Source: CAJQGY01 sp964417685
Lineage (GTDB): Bacteria; Pseudomonadota; Gammaproteobacteria; Magnimaribacterales; D2472
NCBI GenBank assembly: GCA_964417685.1
Contig: CAYQIT010000007.1
Location: 1 to 42,683, forward strand
Reading direction: 5' to 3'
DNA: 42,683 nt
Shown: positions 33,941-40,284 of the stretch, piece by piece
How the letters are laid out: every line of letters starts with the position of its first letter
Numbering within the stretch: position 1 is the stretch's first letter
Translations under genes and position numbers: made by a program
The notes under the pieces: generated by a model
Databases searched by the model: none
What the model saw: only the letters and a program-made list of their open reading frames with translations
Told to the model about the DNA's origin: nothing

Positions 33941-35243
33941 CGTAAATCACGGTCCTTGGTTGCTTTGCTGCAAACTCAATACAGGAAATAAGTTCTTTTA
34001 AATCGGTAATTCCAATCCAAAAAATATACCAATCATCAAGCCTTTGAAATCCGTCTGCTGCATCTTTATAGAAACTGTTTATTACATTATTCGGTTTCGA
34101 GCGCCAAAATACCTTTTTATTATCTTTAATCATTTTCTTCCACATTGCATTACCTAAACCCTCGCCTCTTGCGGAGGAGATAACAGAAAACTTATCCATG
34201 TATGCAACTTTATGTTTTTTTGATAAAACTATAACTGATCTATTACATGAGCTAATGAGATAATTATTAACGGTATTATCAAAATAATTATCTGTTAGCT
34301 TACCCCTAAATGATGATTCAACTATTGATTTAACAATAGCTTCTTGAGGTTCATCTAATTTTGTAAATGAGTTGATAGTATGACCTGCTTTAACAAGCGT
34401 TCCGGACCCAGCATCAGTAAATAGCTCTTTGCTTAAGAAGAGTGGTTTTGTGATTGAAACTGAGCTGCTAGATGGAAGGATGTCTGTTAGAAGTTTTATT
34501 TGCTCAAGTTTTAACTTCATACCTGAATGCAGCCAATCTTGTTCCATTAAATATTCATAATCATCATTAATGTTTATTGTAGAAATAAGCTTAGAGCTCT
34601 CATCAAAAATACCCCCAACCTCTGATAAAAATATAACTTTATCTGGTTCAATTTCTCTTGCTATAGCTAATGTAGCTAGATCAGCATTTATATTTACATG
34701 ATGCATATCTTTGGTTTTTCCTAATGGAGAAATTACTGGGACAAACCCCTCATCAATAGATGCTTTTATAACTCTTGCGTCTAAGTTTGTAACATCACCA
34801 ACATATCCGAGGTTTTTATCTTTGATTTCACATTGAAAGATATCATCAATAAAAGATTTTGCTTTAACCCCCTCAGCGTCAAGCGCCTTTACCAATTTAA
34901 TATTTTCATTAGAGAAAACATTTATAGCTGTTTGCAGTACCTCTTCAGAGCTTACCCTTTGACCATTTATAAATTTATACTCTATATTATTGTTTTCTAG
35001 TTCTTCAGATAGCATTGGTCCAGCGCCATGAACAATAATAGGAATAAGACCAACTTCAGTTAAAAAAGAAATTGAGGAAATAAGGTTGTCTAAATCATTT
35101 TTTAAAATTGCGCCGCCAACTTTGATTAAAGCAAATCTATAATTGTCAGATGAAAACCTTTCTAAATATTTCCTTATTTCTTTTTGGCTACTAATATTGC
35201 CTAAAAGCTTTAAAAAGGTTTCTTTTTTATAAACTTTATTCAT
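33933..35243 (-). CDS. argAB: Fused N-acetylglutamate kinase and N-acetylglutamate synthase
   Basis: A 436-residue bifunctional enzyme that carries out the first two steps of arginine synthesis. The amino-acid kinase domain (about 1-285) has LIKVGGAILKND, IVHGAGPML and ISPLGKTKDMHHVNINADLATLAIA. The C-terminal domain (about 300-436) is a GNAT acetyltransferase with SSARGEGLGNAMWKKMI, the acetyl-CoA loop. This arrangement is the short bifunctional NAGS/K known from Xanthomonas and resembles animal NAGS. It overlaps argC by 8 bp and argG by 4 bp. Feedback control by arginine would be expected on either domain. No separate argA or argB is in the window. Confidence 0.93.
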   Translation of the reverse strand: MNKVYKKETFLKLLGNISSQKEIRKYLERFSSDNYRFALIKVGGAILKNDLDNLISSISFLTEVGLIPIIVHGAGPMLSEELENNNIEYKFINGQRVSSEEVLQTAINVFSNENIKLVKALDAEGVKAKSFIDDIFQCEIKDKNLGYVGDVTNLDARVIKASIDEGFVPVISPLGKTKDMHHVNINADLATLAIAREIEPDKVIFLSEVGGIFDESSKLISTININDDYEYLMEQDWLHSGMKLKLEQIKLLTDILPSSSSVSITKPLFLSKELFTDAGSGTLVKAGHTINSFTKLDEPQEAIVKSIVESSFRGKLTDNYFDNTVNNYLISSCNRSVIVLSKKHKVAYMDKFSVISSARGEGLGNAMWKKMIKDNKKVFWRSKPNNVINSFYKDAADGFQRLDDWYIFWIGITDLKELISCIEFAAKQPRTVIYDE

Positions 35244-36436
35244 AATTTATTTTTATTCACCTTTGCCCATGTTGATGAACTTTGCCCATAAAGCTTTATA
35301 AAACCTGATGATTCTTCAATACCCCATGATGCAGATTGCGCATATGTTGAATCTTTATTTATCAGTTTCTTCTTTGCATCAACCGAAACTGCAGTCACAT
35401 TCCCAGAGGAAAGACAGACCTCAACAGTACCATTTACAAGTTGTTGAATATCATCTAAGAAATTCTCAAGGTTTTTTGTTAAAGGATCAAAATAAAATCC
35501 GTTATAAACTAACTCCACCCATTTCTTGCCAACAAGAGGCTTAAAAAAACTTTGTTTATCAGTGAGAATTGTCTCTTCTAAAGCCTTGTGAGCTTTCTGA
35601 AGAATAGTTATTCCAGGAGCTTCAAATAAAATTCTTCCTTTAATTCCTATGATAGTGTCTCCAGTATAAATTTCTCTTCCAATACCATATAAGCCACCAT
35701 CACTGTTTAATTTTCTAAGTAAATCTGCTCCCTTAAGTGGCTTGCCATTAATCTTTTTTGCTTCGCCTTTGACGAATTCAATCTTTATCCTTTTGTCTTT
35801 TTTAGGATATTGATTTGGTTTTTTACATAGAATATAACTTTCATCTGAAGGCTCTTTCCATTCATCTATCTCTGATCCAGATACTGTTGCTCCCATAATG
35901 TTTTCATTAACGCTATAAGACGAACTTAAAGAAGAAACTTTAAAACCCCTTTCTTTAAGGTACTTAATCTCATAACCTCTTACATCTTGTGATTCATTTT
36001 GAATTTCTCTGATTGGGCTAAAAGTGTTAAAGCTTCCAAGAGCCTGAATTGATAAATCAAATCTCACCTGATCATTACCCATCCCTGTGCATCCATGAGC
36101 AATATTTTTAGTTTTTAATTTTTTACATAAAGCAACGGCTTCCTTAACAATCAAGTATCTATCGGAACATAAGGCAGGATATCTATCTTGATATAAAGAT
36201 CCAGACCAAATAAGGGGTTTAATTATTTCTTTCCAAAGAGATTGATCTACATTTTTATTAATATGTTTTTTTGCACCTAGCTCTATTGCTCTGTTAGTAA
36301 TCTTGATTTCTTCCTTTTTTGAAGTGCCTCCTGTGTTTACAAATATCGTATGAACCTCAAATCCCTGTTCTATTAGATAAGGGACACAAAAACTTGTATC
36401 TAATCCACCTGAAAATGCTAAAACAATTTTTTTCAT
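35240..36436 (-). CDS. argG: Argininosuccinate synthase
   Basis: Couples citrulline and aspartate using ATP. The 398 residues carry the ATP loop AFSGGLDTSFC (7-17), HGCTGMGNDQVRFD and PIREIQNESQDVRGYEIKYL. The latter matches the subtype of the Xanthomonas arginine cluster, where the same enzyme accepts citrulline after deacetylation. It lies one base after argF' and overlaps argAB by four bases (ATGA), so translation is likely coupled through the whole operon. Confidence 0.95.
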   Translation of the reverse strand: MKKIVLAFSGGLDTSFCVPYLIEQGFEVHTIFVNTGGTSKKEEIKITNRAIELGAKKHINKNVDQSLWKEIIKPLIWSGSLYQDRYPALCSDRYLIVKEAVALCKKLKTKNIAHGCTGMGNDQVRFDLSIQALGSFNTFSPIREIQNESQDVRGYEIKYLKERGFKVSSLSSSYSVNENIMGATVSGSEIDEWKEPSDESYILCKKPNQYPKKDKRIKIEFVKGEAKKINGKPLKGADLLRKLNSDGGLYGIGREIYTGDTIIGIKGRILFEAPGITILQKAHKALEETILTDKQSFFKPLVGKKWVELVYNGFYFDPLTKNLENFLDDIQQLVNGTVEVCLSSGNVTAVSVDAKKKLINKDSTYAQSASWGIEESSGFIKLYGQSSSTWAKVNKNKL

Positions 36437-36437
36437 T

Positions 36438-37439
36438 TTATTTATCCTTTAATAAAGTTGTAAGTAATGATTTTTGAACGTGCAATCTATTAGCTGCTTC
36501 TTGCACAGCAATACAATAATCAGAATCCATAACACCATCCGAAGCTTTTACATTTCTTCTTAACGGGAGGCAGTGACTGAATCTAGCATCATTAGTTAAT
36601 GCCATTTTTTCTTCGTCGACAATGAAATGCTTAAAATTGTCTCTAAGAATTTTCTCATTCTTTGCGTCATTGAAATAATTAATTGCACCCCAGCTTTTTG
36701 CGTAAACAATATCAGCATTAGAATATCCATCCTCTATATTATGAGTAATTTCAAATGATGAATTATTATTAGAGCAATTTTCTTGAGCTTTACTTATGAA
36801 AGATTCATGAAGAATATAATCATCTGTCGGACATAGTAATTTCACATTCATCCCAAACTTGCTAGCTATTAAAAGTGAAGAGTTAGCAACGGCGGTATTG
36901 AGCGGCTTTGGATGATATGTCCAAGTTAATAAATAATTTTTTCCATCTAAATCTCCAATTTCTTCTTGAAGAGATAATATGTGGGCTAACTCCTGACATG
37001 GATGAGTTATGGTCTCCATATTTATAACTGGAACACTTGCGAACTTTGCAAAACTCTTGATGACATTATCTGCAATATCTTCATTTATGTCATTGAATTT
37101 TGGAAAGGATCTAACTGCAATTAAATCACAGTATTCGGATAAAACTTTTGCAACTTCAATAATATGCTCTTCTGAATCTCTATCCATGCAAGTATTCATC
37201 TCAAACTCTATTGGCCATGCATCTTTTCCAGGATGAAGAACAACGGCATAACCTCCCAGCTCTTGAATGCCTATTTCAAAGCTAGTTCTAGTTCTCATAG
37301 AGGGATTGAAAAATAGTAAAGCTACAGACTTATTCTTTAAGGCATCCTGAAATCTTTCTTTCTTAAGATATTTTGCATATTCTAATATTTCTTGAAGATC
37401 TGATCTTGTCCAATTGTCAGTTGTAATAAAATTTTTCAT
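36438..37439 (-). CDS. argF': N-acetylornithine carbamoyltransferase (AOTCase)
   Basis: Transfers a carbamoyl group to N-acetylornithine, giving N-acetylcitrulline. It is recognised by FNPSMRTRTSFE (44-55), METITHPCQELAH (141-153), LTWTYHPKPLNTAVANS (171-187) and SHCLPLRRNVKASD, which match the Xanthomonas acetylornithine enzyme and differ from ordinary ornithine carbamoyltransferase. K298 in RRNVK corresponds to the lysine carboxylated in the Xanthomonas protein. The second ATG (37439) is preferred over 37451: it gives MKNFITTDNW, the normal N-terminus, with AGAGAAAG just upstream. 333 residues. First gene of the arginine operon, directly behind the attenuator-like leader. Confidence 0.93.
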   Translation of the reverse strand: MKNFITTDNWTRSDLQEILEYAKYLKKERFQDALKNKSVALLFFNPSMRTRTSFEIGIQELGGYAVVLHPGKDAWPIEFEMNTCMDRDSEEHIIEVAKVLSEYCDLIAVRSFPKFNDINEDIADNVIKSFAKFASVPVINMETITHPCQELAHILSLQEEIGDLDGKNYLLTWTYHPKPLNTAVANSSLLIASKFGMNVKLLCPTDDYILHESFISKAQENCSNNNSSFEITHNIEDGYSNADIVYAKSWGAINYFNDAKNEKILRDNFKHFIVDEEKMALTNDARFSHCLPLRRNVKASDGVMDSDYCIAVQEAANRLHVQKSLLTTLLKDK

Positions 37440-37460
37440 TCTTTCTCTCATTTGTTAACC

Positions 37461-37486
37461 AAAAAAAAACCCAGCTAAAGCTGGGT
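37461..37486 (-). terminator. Intrinsic terminator of the arginine leader (attenuator)
   Basis: On the minus strand ACCCAGC and GCTGGGT form a 7-bp stem with a TTTA loop (37486-37469), followed by an uninterrupted T-run to 37461. It ends 21 bp before the chosen argF' start and downstream of the promoter and leader frame, so argF' transcription must pass through it. The 5' arm base-pairs alternatively with AGCTGG of the preceding hairpin (37513-37508). The terminator of the upstream Rieske gene is an alternative reading but leaves no room for an argF' promoter. Confidence 0.85.
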
Positions 37487-37506
37487 CTATTTCACAACAG
37501 AAAAGA

Positions 37507-37524
37507 TCCAGCTATATAGCTGAA
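37507..37524 (-). promoter_or_regulatory. Leader hairpin P1, competing with the antiterminator
   Basis: TTCAGCT and AGCTGGA (37524-37518 and 37513-37507) form a 7-bp hairpin with an ATAT loop (one U-G pair). The stop codon TAG of the leader frame (37514-37512) sits in its loop and 3' arm. The 3' arm AGCTGG can instead pair with CCAGCT (37484-37479), the 5' arm of the terminator. The arrangement gives three mutually exclusive states like the 1:2, 2:3 and 3:4 pairings of classical attenuators. The fold is by hand. Confidence 0.7.
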
Positions 37525-37556
37525 GCCCGTCTCGGTTGTGGATTAAATTTGTTCAT
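37512..37556 (-). CDS. Arginine leader peptide (14 codons)
   Basis: ATG at 37556 begins a 14-codon frame, MNKFNPQPRRASAI, ending at TAG (37514-37512). Codons 9 and 10 are AGA CGG, two adjacent arginines, with CGG uncommon in this AT-rich DNA. The frame sits between the promoter and the terminator of the arginine operon. No Shine-Dalgarno sequence precedes it. The -10 box TATACT ends 7 bp upstream, so translation could start at the very 5' end of the RNA. A stall at the arginine codons would cover the 5' arm of P1, while a ribosome at the stop codon would cover its 3' arm. Existence is inferred from design, not from homology. Confidence 0.7.
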   Translation of the reverse strand: MNKFNPQPRRASAI

Positions 37557-37563
37557 CGATGTG

Positions 37564-37591
37564 AGTATATCTATAAATTATAGTTTGTAAA
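37564..37591 (-). promoter_or_regulatory. Promoter of the arginine operon
   Basis: Minus strand: -35 TTTACA (37591-37586, five of six), 16-bp spacer, -10 TATACT (37569-37564, five of six). Start predicted at 37557-37556. A perfect palindrome CTATAATTTATAG (37583-37571) lies within the spacer and could be an operator; it also contains an alternative TATAAT -10 (37582-37577) without a good -35. Confidence 0.7.
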
Positions 37592-37603
37592 CTTTTTTTA
37601 TAT

Positions 37604-38734
37604 TTATAATTTAAGCATATTTGATAAATTTTTATGAAAATTAACAATAGCCTTTTCAAAAAAACCAAATGTCAGGTGATTATTAGCTTTTGTTGAAACC
37701 GTTTCTTGTATAGCTACTGCTGCAGCCCTATCCTCTTCTTGCCCTGATTCATTTACAAAAATAGCATCTTTTTTTGCCTCTTTTAAAGTTATCTCTTTTT
37801 GCCCTTTTTGATTATTAATCAAAAGATAACTTATAAGTTTTGCTTTTGTTGGTGAAACTGGTTCAATTATTGTTAGGCTAGTATGCTTAGATAGAACAGA
37901 CACGCTTACATTTGGAAAGAGATGATAAACCTTTGTAACCATACCGCTAATATTTCTTTTGGCTGGTTCAATGTTTCTTAATTTCTCTATTCTCTTAAAG
38001 GGAAATATAACTCTTGAATTTAATCCATAAGATTCAACGAGGTTTATATTATCTAAACCATAAGGATAAAACGTATTTTTATGAAGAGATCTTATATGGT
38101 ATCCCTCAAGAAGAGTTTCTGTTATTAATTTCCAATTAGTATTATCTTCTACTTCGCCTGTATCAAAAAGCTTTTGATCCTTGGTAAAAAAATCTAGCGC
38201 ATTCTCTAGCTCGCTTTTATTAATTTTTCCGTTTTGTTTTATATATACAATGCCTCCTTTTTCAACAGCATCTACTTCATATAAATTGGTTTCATCTATT
38301 TCAATTCCTGGAAATCCCTCCTGGCCAGGAATTCTTTTTAGATTTCCATTAAGATCATAGGTCCATGCATGATAAGGACAGACGAATGCCTTTTTATTAC
38401 AACCCATACCTTCTGCAACCTGCATACCTCTATGTTTACATGCATTTATAAAAGCTTTGACTGTTCCGTCCTCATTCCTTACAGCAAGTATTGGAGTTCC
38501 AGAAGCCTTTCTTGCAAGATAGCTTCCAGGTTCAGCAATAGCTGCGGATGGGCAAAAAGGTATAGGCATATTTCTTAGTAAATCAATTTCTTGATTAAAT
38601 CTATCTAATGAATAGTAATTACCTACAGGCTCTTTCCATATCTCATCTCCCAGATCAGTTGAACCATTATCAATATGTTCAAATATTCTAGAGATTGCGT
38701 CTTGGTCGTTTAGTAAGTATTTAGAAAAGGTCAT
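37604..38734 (-). CDS. Rieske-type aromatic ring-hydroxylating oxygenase, alpha subunit
   Basis: A 376-residue oxygenase component. The Rieske [2Fe-2S] cluster ligands are C99, H101, C119 and H122 (CKH ... CPYH). The catalytic domain has the mononuclear iron ligands H213 and H218 in EGYHIRSLH. The bridging acidic residue is E210, where many ring hydroxylases have Asp. No ferredoxin or reductase gene is adjacent, so the electron donor is encoded elsewhere. The substrate is unknown: relatives act on aromatics, carnitine/choline-like compounds or sterols. A TATAAT at 38752-38757 probably starts its transcript. Its 3' end is followed by the arginine promoter after 13 bp. Confidence 0.9.
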   Translation of the reverse strand: MTFSKYLLNDQDAISRIFEHIDNGSTDLGDEIWKEPVGNYYSLDRFNQEIDLLRNMPIPFCPSAAIAEPGSYLARKASGTPILAVRNEDGTVKAFINACKHRGMQVAEGMGCNKKAFVCPYHAWTYDLNGNLKRIPGQEGFPGIEIDETNLYEVDAVEKGGIVYIKQNGKINKSELENALDFFTKDQKLFDTGEVEDNTNWKLITETLLEGYHIRSLHKNTFYPYGLDNINLVESYGLNSRVIFPFKRIEKLRNIEPAKRNISGMVTKVYHLFPNVSVSVLSKHTSLTIIEPVSPTKAKLISYLLINNQKGQKEITLKEAKKDAIFVNESGQEEDRAAAVAIQETVSTKANNHLTFGFFEKAIVNFHKNLSNMLKL

Positions 38735-38787
38735 AAATCGTTTTTTAAGTAATTATACTTAATTAATAGAGTTATGCTTTTATTTAT

Positions 38788-38872
38788 TGGTAGGGATGGA
38801 GGGAGTCGAACCCCCACGCCTTGCGGCACTTGGTTCTAAGCCAAGCGTGTCTACCAGTTCCACCACATCCCC
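38788..38872 (-). tRNA. tRNA-Leu (anticodon TAG)
   Basis: Complete type II tRNA on the minus strand. The acceptor is GGGGATG/CATCCCT (first pair G-U), discriminator A, CCA encoded at 38788-38790. The anticodon stem CTTGG/CCAAG closes loop CTTAGAA, so TAG (Leu). The long variable arm TGCCGCAAGGCGT and the GG-containing D-loop of leucine tRNAs are present. T-loop TTCGACT. Confidence 0.96.
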
Positions 38873-38884
38873 AATAGTTCGAGC

Positions 38885-38912
38885 ATTATATATTATAAAA
38901 ATCTCTTGAGAA
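38885..38912 (-). promoter_or_regulatory. Promoter of tRNA-Leu
   Basis: Minus strand: -35-like TTCTCA (38912-38907), a 16-bp spacer and a perfect -10 TATAAT (38890-38885) followed by GCTCGAAC. Transcription would begin about 6 nt before the mature tRNA 5' end at 38872, leaving almost no leader. The GC-containing discriminator resembles that of other tRNA promoters. Confidence 0.65.
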
Positions 38913-38929
38913 GCTTAAATTATTAAATA

Positions 38930-39319
38930 TTAAAGATCGTATGAAATTTGGTTTTTTCTTTTCTTTTGAACAAAGTAAAGTGATGCAAATAAAATTACTC
39001 CAGCAAAAAAAGAATAAAGCGAATGATCACTTATACCATCATAAATAAAGCTAAATAGCCTTGATAGAAGCATACATCCAAACATATACAAAAGAATATT
39101 GCCTATTTGCACCCTTGAGGATGAGTAAACAAATCTAACCGTTAAATATCCTGAAGCTAAGAAAAATCCTGCATATGTTCTCACAAGTGTTGCAGTTGAT
39201 TTATCTGAAACTTCGAAAGGAATAAAAAAGCTATTAACATCTGGCATAACAATAGTTGAAATGCCCATTAACAACATTGAGATGCCGCATATGGTTAAGA
39301 CTATTTTAGCTAAAATCAT
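38930..39319 (-). CDS. DUF4345-like membrane protein
   Basis: About 129 residues with four hydrophobic helices. The start at 39319 gives MILAKIVLTICGISMLLMG and overlaps the stop of the upstream 70-residue membrane protein as ATGA, a common coupled-start arrangement. The longer open frame upstream would read through that gene and is not used. LVRTYAGFFLASGYLTVRF is the conserved middle region of DUF4345. The function is unknown; a second member is at 29436-29843. Confidence 0.7.
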   Translation of the reverse strand: MILAKIVLTICGISMLLMGISTIVMPDVNSFFIPFEVSDKSTATLVRTYAGFFLASGYLTVRFVYSSSRVQIGNILLYMFGCMLLSRLFSFIYDGISDHSLYSFFAGVILFASLYFVQKKRKNQISYDL

Positions 39320-39528
39320 AGAACCCCCAATAAGTATAGAGCAAGTGTGAAAGACAAAGCTCCTATAAGCATCCAAAAATACATTTCTTTATGATTATTG
39401 AACTTATATGAATTTATAGCTAAGAAACAACAAAAAATTGGAGCTAAAACAATAATTCCATATCCGATTAAAAGTGCAAGAGGTATGAAAGCAAGCACTA
39501 AGAACAATTGCAAAGCTATTTTATTCAT
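39316..39528 (-). CDS. Small membrane protein of unknown function (70 aa)
   Basis: A 70-residue highly hydrophobic protein with two to three helices (about 5-40 and 48-68), joined by a short loop SYKFNNHKEM. I do not recognise a family. It lies directly upstream of the DUF4345-like gene with an ATGA overlap, so the two are likely made together and may form a small membrane complex. Downstream of the coiled-coil membrane protein gene by 31 bp. Confidence 0.6.
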   Translation of the reverse strand: MNKIALQLFLVLAFIPLALLIGYGIIVLAPIFCCFLAINSYKFNNHKEMYFWMLIGALSFTLALYLLGVL

Positions 39529-39559
39529 ATGCTTATAAAACTACTTATCATAACTAAAG

Positions 39560-40225
39560 TCAAATGCCTTCACCATCCTCGATAACAGTAGGTACTTCTT
39601 TATCTACCGCAAGATTAGAAATTTCAGATTGTATTTCAAGAATTGTCTGATTAATTTGTTTTTTATAACTCTCAAGTGCCTGAATAGAGTCTTCAGCAAG
39701 CATTAGTTTAGTTTCAAGATTATTAATTTGTATTGGCAGAGCTTTTAAGATATTTAAATCATCATTTGATTGTTTGCTTAATTTTTTAATATCGTCAATA
39801 TCTTTATTAGTTTGAGATACAAGCTCTTTTAATTGACCAATCTCCTTGTTAAGGATATTTAGATCAGTGTTAATCAATTCTGTGTCTTCTTTAAGCTTTT
39901 TAATATCTACTTTATTTCGTTTATTGCTTAAATCCCAAAGTTTTCTAACTTCTTTATCTAAAAACTGTAATGAGGCGCTTATACCAGTCATTGAATCAGT
40001 ATTATTTTCATCTGCAAGACTTAATTGCTCCTCTAATAGGGCTATGCGCTCGTCTAGAGTTGCTATCACTTTATTTTTTTTATCCACTTCAGAGTTCTGC
40101 CATAAAGCTAATGCCAAGATAGACATAAGAACCAACACATAAACCAAACCAACAAATAAGCCTCCATTGTTGGAATGTTTAAGATATGAAGGTGATGGTT
40201 TGTCTACTTTGATCTCTGAATTCAT
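39560..40225 (-). CDS. Inner-membrane anchored coiled-coil protein
   Basis: A 221-residue protein. Residues 1-22 are cytoplasmic, 23-43 are one membrane helix (GGLFVGLVYVLVLMSILALALW), and 50-205 form a long coiled coil with heptads of Leu/Ile (ERIALLEEQLSLADE, LKEDTELINTDLNIL, LNILKALPIQINNLE). The layout (N-terminal anchor, long periplasmic coiled coil) recalls cell-division or envelope linker proteins, but I see no recognisable domain. It is divergent from the acyl-CoA dehydrogenase pair (59 bp). Confidence 0.7.
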   Translation of the reverse strand: MNSEIKVDKPSPSYLKHSNNGGLFVGLVYVLVLMSILALALWQNSEVDKKNKVIATLDERIALLEEQLSLADENNTDSMTGISASLQFLDKEVRKLWDLSNKRNKVDIKKLKEDTELINTDLNILNKEIGQLKELVSQTNKDIDDIKKLSKQSNDDLNILKALPIQINNLETKLMLAEDSIQALESYKKQINQTILEIQSEISNLAVDKEVPTVIEDGEGI

Positions 40226-40284
40226 ATTTTTTAAAAAAAAATTTATGTTCTATAATCATATTTTACATTAACTAATAAGTAATT

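Noticed and set aside
37461..37486. Hairpin plus T-run as the terminator of the upstream Rieske gene only
   Set aside because: It lies 118 bp beyond the Rieske stop, after a good promoter, and only about 20 bp before argF'. No promoter would remain for argF', so an attenuator reading fits better.
37493..37556. A small-molecule riboswitch, suggested by the CACAAC/GTTGTG long-range pairing (37540-37535 with 37498-37493)
   Set aside because: The pairing encloses the leader frame and could close a multi-branched fold, but it matches no aptamer I know (glutamine, lysine, guanidine). The reading frame with Arg codons explains the region more simply. It could still matter when the leader is untranslated.
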